The notes under the pieces were generated by a model. That model had not been told where the DNA came from. It made no database searches and worked only from the letters and a program-made list of their open reading frames with translations. A stretch of 64,000 bases of DNA from contig JAPFFF010000006.1 of NCBI GenBank assembly GCA_039105265.1, forward strand, positions 1-64,000. Reading direction: 5' to 3'. A program made the translations under genes and the position numbers. Every line of letters begins with the position of its first letter. Within the stretch, counting starts at the first letter, position 1. The stretch is from Tritrichomonas musculus. Lineage: Eukaryota; Parabasalia; Tritrichomonadida; Tritrichomonadidae. Below are positions 34,901 to 41,815 of the stretch, in pieces.

Positions 34901-37900
34901 GAAGTATTAAACCAGAAATTTTTTTACGAATAGAGTCAATATTAATATCGACTTCTTGACTCCGTTTAAGTTTTAATCCATTCTTTGACTTTTGTGTTAC
35001 TTTAATAAAGAGGCTTTGCTTATTTTTGTTAAAAATGAAAGCAGGGATAAACTTCATATCTGTCAGACCAAATTTTTTAGTGACTTCTGCAATATAATCT
35101 TGATGAAGAAATCTATAAGCAAATATCATTAATGAAATTGTATCAATACAATTATCAAATTTACCAAATGTAACTTCTCGGAAAGTTTTATATTTAAATA
35201 TATCATTCAATGTTAATGGTAATGCATTTACTTCTATTGCATAATCTTTTGCTGAAATGAACCTTTCATAAAATACAATATGATCTTGACTGAACTTAGT
35301 ATCTTTAAATGCCATTTTGATCACAGACTTAATATCATCATTTGATGGATTTTTAACAACATGATAAATAGATGAATATATCAAAGATGACGGAAGCTTG
35401 TCTCTGTTGTAAATTCCATTCTGAGGATTAAAAATTCCAACAATATTTAGTTGTATCTTTGAAATCGTTGATCCATCTGGAAGAAGTAAATATTTTTGGT
35501 GCTGGTCAAAAATAGTAGATAATACTTCTGCAACAGCTGAAGATGCATTATTAATATTATGGAAAACAACAATTGATTTATCTGATTCTTTATCTGATTC
35601 CAGTGCATTAACAAGTTTTGTTTTAATGAAAAAGACACGAAGATTATTTGATTTATCTCGCTCGATTGTAATTTTTCCAAGAAGATCATCAACTTTTGTC
35701 GATTGAGAAATGATTATATTAATAACATTATATCCTAAAATTTGAGCTACGTAATTTATTGCTGTTTGCTTTCCTTGTCCTGGCATTCCTTCAAAGATGA
35801 CAGGAATATTTATTGATAATCCTAGAAGTAAAACATCAAGCATCTCAGAAAACATGGCTGTAAAAGCTAGATTGGTACTGATTGCCTTTGGTTCAGCTAA
35901 TTTAACATAAGCACCTGTTATCTCAGATTTGACAACAGTATAGCCTTTAAATGATTCGATTTTCAACGGATCAATATTCATTGATGAAATAATTTTATTT
36001 TCAATCAATGCTTTGTTATTAGATGTTTGACTTTCTCCTTTAATATCAAAAATACTTGAAATTTCAGTGCTTAATTGCGATCTATTTTCAAGAAGGCCAA
36101 AACCTAGACGATAGAGAATAATTCCAAGATTTTCTTTCCATTTGAAATGGTCATCAATTATTTCATTCAATCTTGAACACATTTCAATTGAGTTGATGAT
36201 TTGTGGAAAAGAAAAGTATTTGTGGAAGTAATGATTCATATCTTCTGCAAATTTTGTGAGGATAGAAATTGAAGATTCATCAAAGTTTAGCTTGTTTGTT
36301 TTAATGTAGCTTTTTAGAACTATTTCTTGCTCATTTGGTTTATATGAATCAATCCAAATAACAGAGAATCTAGAAAGGACAGCTTCTGACAATTTTGTAA
36401 CTGAGTTTGGTGGACAAGTTGCTAAAACTCTGAAGTTTGAACTTATATCTATAAGTTCTTTATTGGATTTATCTGTAAAAGTGTTATGAATATCTTCATT
36501 CAGTGTCAAATTTTGCTTTCCTGAGAAAAGTTCATTAAATCTTTCCAAAATAATTGTAGGAAGATTTGATAAATTCTTCAAAATCAAAGATTTCCCTTCT
36601 AAAATAGCAGCAAGAAACAAGCCTGGTCGAAATTCAAGTTCTAGATTTGATAAGATACGATTATCTGACTTGTTTACATCTTCATCAAATAATTTCATTT
36701 TCAAGTGTTCAATTACTCTCTTAAATGAACCTGGCAAATTTTTAGAATGCTTTTCAACTTCATTGTTGAGTTCTTCTTTCAATTCGCTTATATTGATTTC
36801 ATCATTTTGTTCTTTTTTAATCATCCCTTCTTTTATTTTAGATATGAACTCTCTGTTATATATATGACAAATTTTGCATATAACATCAATATAGAAGAGT
36901 TTGGCTTCTTCTTTAGAAAGGAAAGCTGATGCACCTAAAAGTTGTGACAGCACTGATTCTTGATTCAATGTAATAATTTTAGCATCATTTAGAAACAATT
37001 GTGCTAGATATGTCTTAAATCCTGATGGACCCATTAATAGAATTGGTTCAGTTGGGTTTGATAACAATATTTGGAACATTCCATTCAATAATGAAGTAAG
37101 TTTTGGATCAATATTTTCAAATGAGCCAAAGAAAATTTTACTATTTCCTTTCTTTAAAAACTTACCTTGTATTTGTGGCTCGGCTTTATAACAATTTTTC
37201 AATTGTTCACTAGTTTCTTCATCCAATTCAAAAATGTCAACAATTTTCTTAAAAACAGGATCAAACACTTCATCAATATATTCAGTGCTAACTGGAGATA
37301 ATGTATAAAACAGCAAGTTATGATGAAGTTTTATATTAATAAAGCTATCTTTCTTTGCATCTTGATAATGAATTCTTTGGAACAATTTAGTAATGTCTCT
37401 AAGTGACCATTGAGGAATGACTTTTAAATTCAGTTTATTTAATTCTACCATGTATTGTCCAACTTTTCCAGCATCTTCATCAGTAAAGCTTCTATCATGA
37501 TTGCCATACAAGTTCTTAGCAATTTCTATGCATATTGATGATATTTCTTTAGCTTCCTGTTCAGGATACTTAAAATAACGAAACCTAGAAGCTATCGTTG
37601 ATGGAATTGTGTTTCTTCCAATTGTTCCAAGATCATTTTGGCATGCAATGAAGAAGAAGTTTTGATTTATACAAATCGGATTTTCAACTCCTGATATATA
37701 AATAGATTGATGATCATACAATTCAAGAGCAGGCGCAAGTGATTTCATAGTTGATATTGAAGCTAAATTCATTTCATCAGCAATAAAAGTTTGTCCATTT
37801 ATCATTGCTGTTGTTAATGTTCCGTTTATAAAGTCAATCTTTTTATCTTTAATCGTAGTTGTTCCGTAAAAGTTCACTGGTTTGGTGCCAAAATGAAAAG

Positions 37901-40900
37901 AGTGCATTTGAAAAGGTTCGCTTGTTTTGATTGGAGCTTCATTTGATGCGTGAATTGGTCGAATTCGAGCAAATTCTCGTGCTGATGCAGTTTTTCCAAC
38001 TCCTGTTGGTCCAGAAACGCAGCATGGCAAATTGATCAGTGATGAAGCAAATAATTTAGCTAAAAAACAACGAAGCTTTGCTAATTCATCCTCTTTGAAG
38101 AAGAATTTGCTATCGTTTTGTTCATTGGATTCATTTAACTTTGAACTTAAGAATTTTTCTATTTTTGGATTGATTTCGAAGTCTTGATTCTTATTAAGCA
38201 ACTTAATCGAGAAATCAACGATTTCTTCAGGAGTAATTTCAGAATCAAAATAATCTAAAAATTTGGTTACAGCTCTGCAAAGTTGAGATAATTGAAACAT
38301 TGTAATGTTTTTCTTATTTATTACATGATTGATAATTAAATCAATAACTTTTTCATTTGGTTCGTATTCAGGCTGTTTCTTAATAGCTGTTTTGTCATTG
38401 TCTTTTTCTGATTGTTTGTCACTGTCTTTTTTATCATTTTTATTTTTTGGCTTTACAAATTTGAAAGGTTTATCATCTGAATCATCAGAAGTAGAAGATG
38501 AATCATCATCTGATTCATCAGAATTAGAGGATGAATCGTTATCTGTATTTGAAATGTTAGTATCTTTTTGTTCTTGCTTTTCTGGTGGATTTATTATTAA
38601 ATAAGCCTGCTTCATCAATACTTGAATTAATTCCTTGAGATCTTCATTATTATTCTCAATTTGATTTTCAAGAACAATCACATCAAATCTATTAATAAGT
38701 GCAGGCGACATCTGATTAAATGTATCAACTTTACATGTACAAAGTAGACGGAATTTGTCATTTATATTAACTTCAGGATTTTTAGGATTTTCTGGAATTT
38801 TAAATGTTGGAGTTTTATTATCATCATTATCAAATTTTTGATCAAGAAGACCATTCAGTTTTTCTGCAACAGTTGATGGTGCTTGATCAAAATTATCAAG
38901 AACGCAACAGAAACCTTTCTCAACTGCTTCTGTTAAAAAGCCTGGTATCCATTTAATTAGCTCATTATTTGAAGGTTTTTGCTTTCCAATTAAATCGGAA
39001 CATTTTGTTTCTTCAGTGCAAATACAAAAATATTCTTTTTCAGAATTATTATTGTACCATTGTGCAACCCAACGTGCTACTTGAGTGACACCTGTTCCTT
39101 CACGAGCAACTAATATAACGTGCCGGTGATTAGCAAATGAAAATTTGATTGATTTGAGAGCATTTAAAAGACTCTTGTTTTGATAGCATTCATGGAAATT
39201 AGAAGGGAAAATTGGAATTGTTGGCTCGTAATTTGGACTGTCTTTAATACTTGTATAACTATCAAAGACTTTCTCTAGTTTTTTCTTTTTCTCGCTTTGA
39301 TATCTAGATCCATAAATAGTAATTATGGTATCATAAATACTCTCGCCATTTGCTAGTGCTTTGATTGCTGCTGCAATTTCACGAATAGTGAAACATTGAA
39401 TATCATCTACAGCATCTTTTGACTTTGACCATTCGATATGAAATTTAACGATAGATTTAATTATACTTTCTTTATTATCGCCTTTATAATTAAATCTATC
39501 AGCCAAACCTTCGGCAATTTTAAGAAGTTCTTCCTCAGAAAAATCAGGAAATTTGATGATTTGGAATCTCGAAAGAAATTTATTTCCTAAGTCTTGACGT
39601 TTATGGGCAAAAAAGCCTTTATTTGGATTTTGTGTTGCGATTAGTTTGAAATTTGGGTTCATTTTGATCTCTTCAAGAGGCATACCAGGTATCTCAATAC
39701 TAATAACTTTACTGTCAAGAGCATCTTCAATAAATTGGAGGCAACTTGGACTAGCTAAATTAATTTCATCAAGTAGAAAAGGATGGCCTTCTTTATAAGC
39801 TTCTATAAATTGACCAATATGCATTACAATTCCTGACCATGAATCAGGATCACCGTCATATTTCCCTAATAAATCATTTGGTTTTGTTTCTGAGCTTAAA
39901 TTGAATCGAATTAAGTTATAACCATAATATTGGCAAACAATTTCAGTTGAAAAAGTTTTCGATGTTCCAGTTGGTCCTTCAAGAATAACAGGGACCCCAG
40001 CATCAATGTAATTTTTTAACTGAGTCAGGCGTTTGGATGCATCTTTGGTAAGAATGAAATTCTTATTTTGAAATTTATTTGATTCAAATTTGATTAAAAT
40101 CAATTTTTTGTAGTTTTCATTTACACCTGTTATTATTGTTTCAATTTTAAAATCATCTTCTGTGAAGAATGAATCATCTTTCAAATGCACTAAGGAGGAA
40201 ACTTTTTGCTCAGAAACGTGATCTTTTATTAATGTAAGTGGTTTGTTAATAATTATTTGCTTTTCTTTCTTGATATAATCCATATAAAACATTTGAGCCG
40301 GTAAAAAATTATTTTTTGCTGCTACTCGGATGTAATCAATTCCTTTTTGAACATTTTTAACACAATTTTCACCTTTAAAAAGGGAATATCCGTATATATA
40401 AATGGATTCTACGTTTCCTTTATCTGCTTTCTTTTTTAGATCAGATATGTATGGACTAAGTGGAACATTTTCAGTAATCATTGGATTTTTATATTGTTGA
40501 AATTCTTTTTTCCCTATTTTATCAATTAAAATCTGCTCAAATACAGTTCTGATCTCAGATGCAGAAGGTCTTTCTTCTTGCTTAGAAGAAAAGCAAAGAG
40601 ATAAAATTTTTGACAGTGAGCTTGAATGATCTTCGTCATTTCTTAGTATTGAAACTTCATTTGGAATTGTTGGCTTGGTACCTTTTAAAATATATTGTTC
40701 AATTTCATTTAAGTTGTTTGTTAAATCTGAAGAAACATTATTTTCATGAGTTAAATCTGAAAAAACATTAATTTTATGGGTTAAAACTTGTAGAATAATA
40801 ATACCAAATGAGTAAATATCAGATGACTGTGTTATTGAAGATTGACTTTGTAATGCTTCTGGTGAAAGTGAAATAATATAATTAATTGTTTTATTTAGAT

Positions 40901-41468
40901 TTCGCCATTGAGATATGGTATATAAATATGGATCAATAACAATTGGAGAAAATTTGTCATCTAATAAAATATTAGTTAACTTAAGACCTCCATGTGTATT
41001 TTGATCCAAGTGGAATTTTTCGAGAAAGCAACTGATTCGGTATAAAATTAGAAACTCTTGTAGATCATCATAGCCAGGAATCAGTTCTTCGTTCATTTGG
41101 CGTTCAATTATTTGATGAAGTGATGAGTAAGGAAAATATTTTGTAAATATTGCCAAATTATTTGGTTTTGTATTATTAAATGAAATATAAGATGGTGCCC
41201 AAAAGAACGGATATTGAAGCGACGCTATCTTATCATTAAAATGAGTTAGAATATTTTCTTTTGGCGATTTAGAATCTCTTAATAATTCTTTCATAACAAA
41301 TTTCGATTTCGTATCTGATTGAGTAACTAAAAAAGTGTTTCCATACATACCTTTTTCCATTTGTTCAAAATTTTCGAAATCATTTTTATCAGCAATCAAA
41401 GGAGAAAGGGATGAAATCATGTATTGTTTTATACAGCCAACAAATATCTTTTGTGAACTATAATTCAT
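22947..41468 (-). CDS. Giant pseudokinase / six-AAA midasin-like / VWA protein
   Basis: 6173 residues in one uninterrupted frame. In order: pseudokinase (about 31-320), Sel1-like repeat (339-395), six dynein-related AAA modules with Walker A positions near 497, 788, 1151, 1478, 1893 and 2209, a Ser/Asp-rich insert between AAA2 and AAA3 (970-1026), a long helical linker (2500-4800) with a short coiled coil near 3643-3680, a Glu/Asp-rich stretch (4816-4879), then VWA domains near 4975, 5343 and 5923, with an amidotransferase-like domain between the last two. This order, an AAA ring, linker, acidic arm and MIDAS-bearing VWA, is that of Rea1/midasin, which strips assembly factors from pre-60S ribosomes. 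Midasin has no kinase and only one VWA, so this is probably a diverged paralogue, and its substrate is unknown. AAA1 and AAA3 have the best Walker A/B pairs; AAA2, AAA4 and AAA5 are degenerate. An 18.5-kb frame kept open in AT-rich DNA implies selection. Its 5' flank is transposon-rich; ATTCAAATTTTGAG about 35 bases before the ATG could be the initiator. Confidence 0.9.
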   Translation of the reverse strand: MNYSSQKIFVGCIKQYMISSLSPLIADKNDFENFEQMEKGMYGNTFLVTQSDTKSKFVMKELLRDSKSPKENILTHFNDKIASLQYPFFWAPSYISFNNTKPNNLAIFTKYFPYSSLHQIIERQMNEELIPGYDDLQEFLILYRISCFLEKFHLDQNTHGGLKLTNILLDDKFSPIVIDPYLYTISQWRNLNKTINYIISLSPEALQSQSSITQSSDIYSFGIIILQVLTHKINVFSDLTHENNVSSDLTNNLNEIEQYILKGTKPTIPNEVSILRNDEDHSSSLSKILSLCFSSKQEERPSASEIRTVFEQILIDKIGKKEFQQYKNPMITENVPLSPYISDLKKKADKGNVESIYIYGYSLFKGENCVKNVQKGIDYIRVAAKNNFLPAQMFYMDYIKKEKQIIINKPLTLIKDHVSEQKVSSLVHLKDDSFFTEDDFKIETIITGVNENYKKLILIKFESNKFQNKNFILTKDASKRLTQLKNYIDAGVPVILEGPTGTSKTFSTEIVCQYYGYNLIRFNLSSETKPNDLLGKYDGDPDSWSGIVMHIGQFIEAYKEGHPFLLDEINLASPSCLQFIEDALDSKVISIEIPGMPLEEIKMNPNFKLIATQNPNKGFFAHKRQDLGNKFLSRFQIIKFPDFSEEELLKIAEGLADRFNYKGDNKESIIKSIVKFHIEWSKSKDAVDDIQCFTIREIAAAIKALANGESIYDTIITIYGSRYQSEKKKKLEKVFDSYTSIKDSPNYEPTIPIFPSNFHECYQNKSLLNALKSIKFSFANHRHVILVAREGTGVTQVARWVAQWYNNNSEKEYFCICTEETKCSDLIGKQKPSNNELIKWIPGFLTEAVEKGFCCVLDNFDQAPSTVAEKLNGLLDQKFDNDDNKTPTFKIPENPKNPEVNINDKFRLLCTCKVDTFNQMSPALINRFDVIVLENQIENNNEDLKELIQVLMKQAYLIINPPEKQEQKDTNISNTDNDSSSNSDESDDDSSSTSDDSDDKPFKFVKPKNKNDKKDSDKQSEKDNDKTAIKKQPEYEPNEKVIDLIINHVINKKNITMFQLSQLCRAVTKFLDYFDSEITPEEIVDFSIKLLNKNQDFEINPKIEKFLSSKLNESNEQNDSKFFFKEDELAKLRCFLAKLFASSLINLPCCVSGPTGVGKTASAREFARIRPIHASNEAPIKTSEPFQMHSFHFGTKPVNFYGTTTIKDKKIDFINGTLTTAMINGQTFIADEMNLASISTMKSLAPALELYDHQSIYISGVENPICINQNFFFIACQNDLGTIGRNTIPSTIASRFRYFKYPEQEAKEISSICIEIAKNLYGNHDRSFTDEDAGKVGQYMVELNKLNLKVIPQWSLRDITKLFQRIHYQDAKKDSFINIKLHHNLLFYTLSPVSTEYIDEVFDPVFKKIVDIFELDEETSEQLKNCYKAEPQIQGKFLKKGNSKIFFGSFENIDPKLTSLLNGMFQILLSNPTEPILLMGPSGFKTYLAQLFLNDAKIITLNQESVLSQLLGASAFLSKEEAKLFYIDVICKICHIYNREFISKIKEGMIKKEQNDEINISELKEELNNEVEKHSKNLPGSFKRVIEHLKMKLFDEDVNKSDNRILSNLELEFRPGLFLAAILEGKSLILKNLSNLPTIILERFNELFSGKQNLTLNEDIHNTFTDKSNKELIDISSNFRVLATCPPNSVTKLSEAVLSRFSVIWIDSYKPNEQEIVLKSYIKTNKLNFDESSISILTKFAEDMNHYFHKYFSFPQIINSIEMCSRLNEIIDDHFKWKENLGIILYRLGFGLLENRSQLSTEISSIFDIKGESQTSNNKALIENKIISSMNIDPLKIESFKGYTVVKSEITGAYVKLAEPKAISTNLAFTAMFSEMLDVLLLGLSINIPVIFEGMPGQGKQTAINYVAQILGYNVINIIISQSTKVDDLLGKITIERDKSNNLRVFFIKTKLVNALESDKESDKSIVVFHNINNASSAVAEVLSTIFDQHQKYLLLPDGSTISKIQLNIVGIFNPQNGIYNRDKLPSSLIYSSIYHVVKNPSNDDIKSVIKMAFKDTKFSQDHIVFYERFISAKDYAIEVNALPLTLNDIFKYKTFREVTFGKFDNCIDTISLMIFAYRFLHQDYIAEVTKKFGLTDMKFIPAFIFNKNKQSLFIKVTQKSKNGLKLKRSQEVDINIDSIRKKISGLILPQKHCLLFLACSVLSKQSCIIQGGTAAGKSYIVRLFAQMMGKKLNVYQMNSETNASILTGQSTLTNELDKEDVELIKKALKNLDDIEMAKDYITENISDDEKEWKRNKFTELINFLSIVINDLKASEKFELAEKVNLSIQMINDAIQQAKRFKIADSSFINAMIKGEWVLIDGIESAPSEIAEKISHLCGDNPELDLLECGKDHFYTRRNVPGSKHIHDDFHLFITYNPMSLFENKTLDPSFLNNCALFTLPPIDSTPDYSAQMLLGELINLYPKEFAIQVSKRMANVHSYAKNESNNDKDSFAGDLQFTGRTLTFVIKDFMRYANNKESNKFLDLYQPICNSMRYYYWNSYINQAKEAEFQQKMVEVFSDPPRPDQFLNLSYEGQKMKEKNINLLVDLRNIQLFACKELESSNFSFVQFVMKCLLIEIADVQFIHEHILDTIKIISCSDQQLDSDFFQLKIIERVFNDIIKGMDKLKEEDSNLPLKEDHLLKNKDLNKPISKLRLLNELISNNPIFISTIPRVLYDEKFITLMEFVLSFIQEENVTNFTSFISILYSNPSLIPEIESRIPYVLFNNTPFKMICYLMPTIKKLHKKNITFRMIAFGNTFDFDFNDEQSLIKPILVLRDEKTLTLSSDSYIIFNNNERNNVYFNNLNGNDINIVFYAIIRHLIKNPSEKITDINSFGNNVSNKKVNRTRNFSLLLNDAKDSKSDLISKAWTLIYAFPIDLVQTFSKYLQPLEAETVSSLYNVYNVVDKNSINSIYNFSHSFREKNFGSEGSYLYKLKYNIFVVDKKIGIKQASQNISDIQSEIDYLEVVPDFISKLWDIKSYIDLLDGAKIKMTKLKQSIIQENVDLRLRNELEIIINDLKAKDVRKEYEHFKNKIASVILDSEQKLTDLKVNVYKILISDFLNCATKSDVDNRNNLLWPAYKHPKGLGTYIPPMIRLYNHIIWFSQINQILDNLANLENANIFNDLLHLSSYNEMQTGVNKIFGHLFRIDKITEKGNDAEKVIKNIYQSCTSYVDIMKSVLNAHFIANLIKDNLVDEIGDFYSIFNDLEKRKPITDEKVLAWIHDNANNHSLQFKLTLPKFNSNDFILLFIDSYDIEKANHGILLNTLTGYYKTHKNTTDLLEKLKDGLKDKKNDITIQNAVLLISVNVYNIFTYQENKTENTLEQIRNKLIDYNRGKRMNQIVKYTIDVLKFVDKISNNQIKFTFNDVEFLKKEWIENEEFVNLYPSLVYWLCKHHRCASQLQSYFGNMDFSQKSCDKIPFWLFTLRLISSESCIGFECSLNTNTAKQIKENIDNIIKEKISSKKLNGTKWINVLLSNVPPEISISNCRMLYQFLLNIAEDDTYLVKELKEYKEQTIKVFINKVFNLIFEDKLDSTFDAKFDSEEQILLFLKDPNKFIYDKFFSDFTKLVKDFPNRKAFSELLKSVDTLKDDAERYANQLSETIKKEIENKEKKTKENIMKQRNDNVIKMKKELPLKIDEYKKKYEMVSKSEINIYWMQSVVARLINLSYELPSCFDDNSEKVQILKIEFNSKYSHDYVIYLRNKFSPPYQPYTLYTGNTYYFYPYQVDEDTIDHIKKWRSNNNIKFSIIELKSFPDTFDFDQYYQDFLDSPLNYNITLIIGQKFTPEDFIKNIGEAVTETTDFVKSIRTELEENKINSGTFEKPHKIKNNIANSLLNYFCSMFSDGDRPYEINKMLQNGKKMFDQLLVHISTVESSLKSHIEAKWKLLHNSNPLPCIFDPKYELPIPRKVSKNIPKDLFNKMANTSYFSTPFLYVENDSIVYYGSLNFSIGPIIPSLYSKRIAMNFISFIEKPFSMNIQTDEKYSSLFTHKPTFLPNDLVQIFISLQNLSTSKEEIHNVHTKITFKSEKLKEKTVTCVFSIKVLPLSFLISCDEYLLSFKDNAFYVCVDQLNSLSKLTFSIQNYYLEDQNFVYQIARLVDNTHPKPEVKLNEKRDKLELQLERINEVKRLHCELKLKFSDQLSTSIIIDCIVIPFDFEFSVYSHETRTYSSYAKICYPPKLFPFSINLHCRIDSCLSNVNYKGIIEDTFPNAVKVSKYKQIDKQFIFNGSCKFDIVLNVTGDVPQKTYYSHGKKYSYDQTFDLNVTIFGIKKTVQVTFVKNEQKVELKNNKINQSHGFIFYGYSKEKATMLSVAPNSDLSQYYYLISPFSCMIINQIFISYDKSDKFEIKNSKNNLFMYISPNGGMHKIQGSIDSRPISSDGFFGKIKSFFNFKTNDTNFYPIYGIADGCWYPVFNHYPDLKWNELEFKKENIKTATTNINQYNNSRCHGELDFILFIQLFINAKIINKINKIINLLPLDIRNSFTPIINNVQKIGLYDKSMIILEHNAILLFYKHFKQRFEQIKENSFYITENILPKSKINYCIQVAYDKYNKVDENAETQYLTSPQYKSVKAIKENIKAIHLTTKPEKELNHAAYLYSGNSDSIPKTKDDKPQYATSSESENKAEPEKASIPIKMPPIYIPNESENSSLSIKKLDDLYLSCIKVARLFPIFVTNLLIDKSPDIESKAIDYFRQLLQLYERLPETDYSLISSTTYLFSQSFVSMIGKLKKANVNFGDLLPSKCVTSDETIQDCLQYPEKDKLFLPSEEWITKEVINKKEEEEDKDDDCHDEEEEENPKTRIIVDDGQSSDNNKTDNKKEEEKEEEEEEKEEDDQGTIVVSSQNIVDTQVSQEQFNKKLSEINETNGIKRGISRMENTSPDSILEFCNGDYQEVDQSFLDTDKKDFPIDKLIKLGSYLVSQFIQAAFEINIPRTKSAVNILVDCSSFISDENKIFNMFIICALTTTLHSLEIPYSVAVVADKNFKRVIKSFKEPHSSKCLQRICECMLIKRYRTKLASSIKFAIDYMKFDDNLSKEQKEDRPYRSIFVFSDGIDEQLILAKEWSEKVLIQNDMTYGLIFIKSQKLTEQNIAYIEKKWALFETEVNKNKVEPILKIASIKNSINDDLVKKLVDLFKIVMKRNVGHEIENKIKSENKYESAKFTIDEPLTNISKFMSFINDDFKDKKEVFIKSTPAFKDLNLQMSKTNLAFYRNKLRKIVSCNFDDKVKNDYDELMKYLIINRREINQASSETIFKPNKDTRTSLSTTGTEIDIIALVLNLLNPVPNPMIYLELKGGLVRNYGVSVVIDPSITCFDNISGPHSFQTIRVILSTLASLDLPCFDLIVAGNPRPTVICSEVSTLHSLSTKSTLFSSLLACLQNPVQNVNLSSAIHTAFELQRMRSTEYTSIFFVLTNGLYQKEERERITSSVNICVQSGITVFGIGIGIYPKEIEDLFPQIVFSPNPLNVMKASASFYGDTMASILDKMKPLSFAQPDHKEIQSITKILIDNEKNPIFNALKEQLEYIPATLDAVSDMVNSEKSVRDQNNEFVNPEGGNDELGIYTRGILNSQKILIVMLWDCSLNDKESKFINTKFIKESPNGEKDACILSAVSYYGIDLDIVQNYEDAIKNLTKNVNGYCDYYAVWVFCGPPYPKLPGNGNVNLVGQFIDVLILFWQNGGSIVFWAEGHPLYYQVNLFLEKVRFKREKDCPDGKTKLRLEGEHQGEQILIGDETGLLDKNKTFNRSNLIFERCERTKLSHNIGKIFEGITISYVPFDLEKIKPFKPFSRDSEGGLSSFFYCANLETGTGDIVIDCGYTKCFTEMGKDVTFRYVQNIAGWTGRPEIHIFHDKVEPSIWRPKAFEYTINYDEVWEGYEALATDPKELRTLWAIDCSGSVGGCVPYHEELKKIVEEYYKENDDIWLWDSGGRHDHINKEELVDFYTKMWGRDCTDSSLIAEIANKSDCKEHLLIVTDGSVDSGSVDEADRLMKKYNIKFKYVTTFLIGNKNLSVGAPYCRDCENVTYYIDKMTRNKEECASLSKEDLKTLQEIGNINTYEAFTEVYQKLHNAIRAFSLGKQSNSDLMSKLDSLKQRVKGKCKNQQQSSDFEKKCKPLFDMANGSLRNDFSFGAALVS
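23199..26561 (-). other. Three VWA domains and amidotransferase-like fold (C-terminus of giant protein)
   Basis: VWA1 (residue about 4975) begins AVNILVDCSSFISDENK; its MIDAS DxSxS is incomplete (DCSSF). VWA2 (about 5343) begins GVSVVIDPSITCFDNISG, with D-x-S-x-T and later FFVLTNG. Then ILIVMLWDCSLN to WAEGHPLYYQ (about 5610-5730) looks like a class I amidotransferase/flavodoxin-like fold (VWVFCGPPYPKLPGNGNVN). VWA3 (about 5923) has a full MIDAS: AIDCSGSVGG, then RDCTDSSL and LIVTDGSVDSG. In midasin the MIDAS domain grips a ubiquitin-like domain of its client; by analogy VWA3 is the likely client site. Confidence 0.75.
26830..27020 (-). other. Acidic arm of giant protein
   Basis: About 64 codons rich in Glu and Asp (residues about 4816-4879, for example KEEEEDKDDDCHDEEEEE). 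It sits just before the VWA domains, exactly where midasin has its D/E-rich region. It supports the midasin-like reading and is probably a disordered tether. Confidence 0.8.
34029..40046 (-). other. Six AAA modules of the giant protein
   Basis: AAA1: GPTGTSKT and LLDEINLAS. AAA2: AREGTGVTQV (no Lys) and VLDNFDQA. AAA3: GPTGVGKT and IADEMNLAS. AAA4: GPSGFKT (one residue short) and no acidic Walker B (ILKNLSNLP). AAA5: GMPGQGKQ and VFHNINNAS (no acid). AAA6: GGTAAGKS and LIDGIESAP. DE(I/M)NLA is typical of the dynein-related/midasin AAA_5 class. Two modules therefore look able to hydrolyse ATP, with AAA6 possible, and three look structural. Unequal activity round a single-chain ring is also known in dynein and midasin. 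Confidence 0.85.
40284..41378 (-). other. Pseudokinase plus Sel1 repeat (N-terminal module of giant protein)
   Basis: The kinase fold is recognisable by a Gly-loop-like EKGMYGNTFLV, the ATP-positioning Lys60 in FVMKELL, HGGLKLTNILL (159-169) for the catalytic loop, VIDPYLY (177-183) for DFG, SPEAL for APE, and DIYSFGIIILQVL. The catalytic-loop Asp is Gly161 and DFG reads Asp-Pro-Tyr, so phosphotransfer is unlikely, though ATP binding is possible. A Sel1-like repeat follows (GNVESIYIYGYSLFKGENC, then KNVQKGIDYIRVAAKNNFLP). Kinase-Sel1 proteins are a large family in trichomonads, so this head was probably gained by fusion. Confidence 0.85.
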
Positions 41469-41815
41469 TGGTAAACGTTCTTTTCTCTCAAAATTTGAAT
41501 AAAATACAAAGCTAAAAAAAAAATATTTATAAATATTTACACAAAAAGGCTTTAATTCAATATAATTTAATTACAATACGAAAATAAATAATATATTTAA
41601 AATATATTATGAAAAATATGAATTGAAAATTAATCATATTATAAATATATGATCAATTTGTTTTGTTATATTCAGAAATTTATTTCTCTCAAAAATGATA
41701 AACAATAAAAATACATTATACGAAATTTTATCATATTAAATTTTGTATAAATAATATTTTTATCAATATAATCTTTTTTTAAAAAAAAAAATAATAATAT
41801 TTTGCAGTATAAAAC
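41469..41815. other. 5' flank of giant gene
   Basis: AT-rich spacer between the giant gene start and the left end of a candidate 8.6-kb element; no gene. It should hold the giant gene's promoter. It ends in ATAAAAC (41809-41815), the proposed target duplication. Confidence 0.55.

Noticed and set aside
22947-41468. Calling the giant gene midasin (MDN1/REA1) outright
   Set aside because: Module order fits, but the kinase-Sel1 head, degenerate AAA modules and extra VWA domains do not; without a search the orthologue claim is unsafe.
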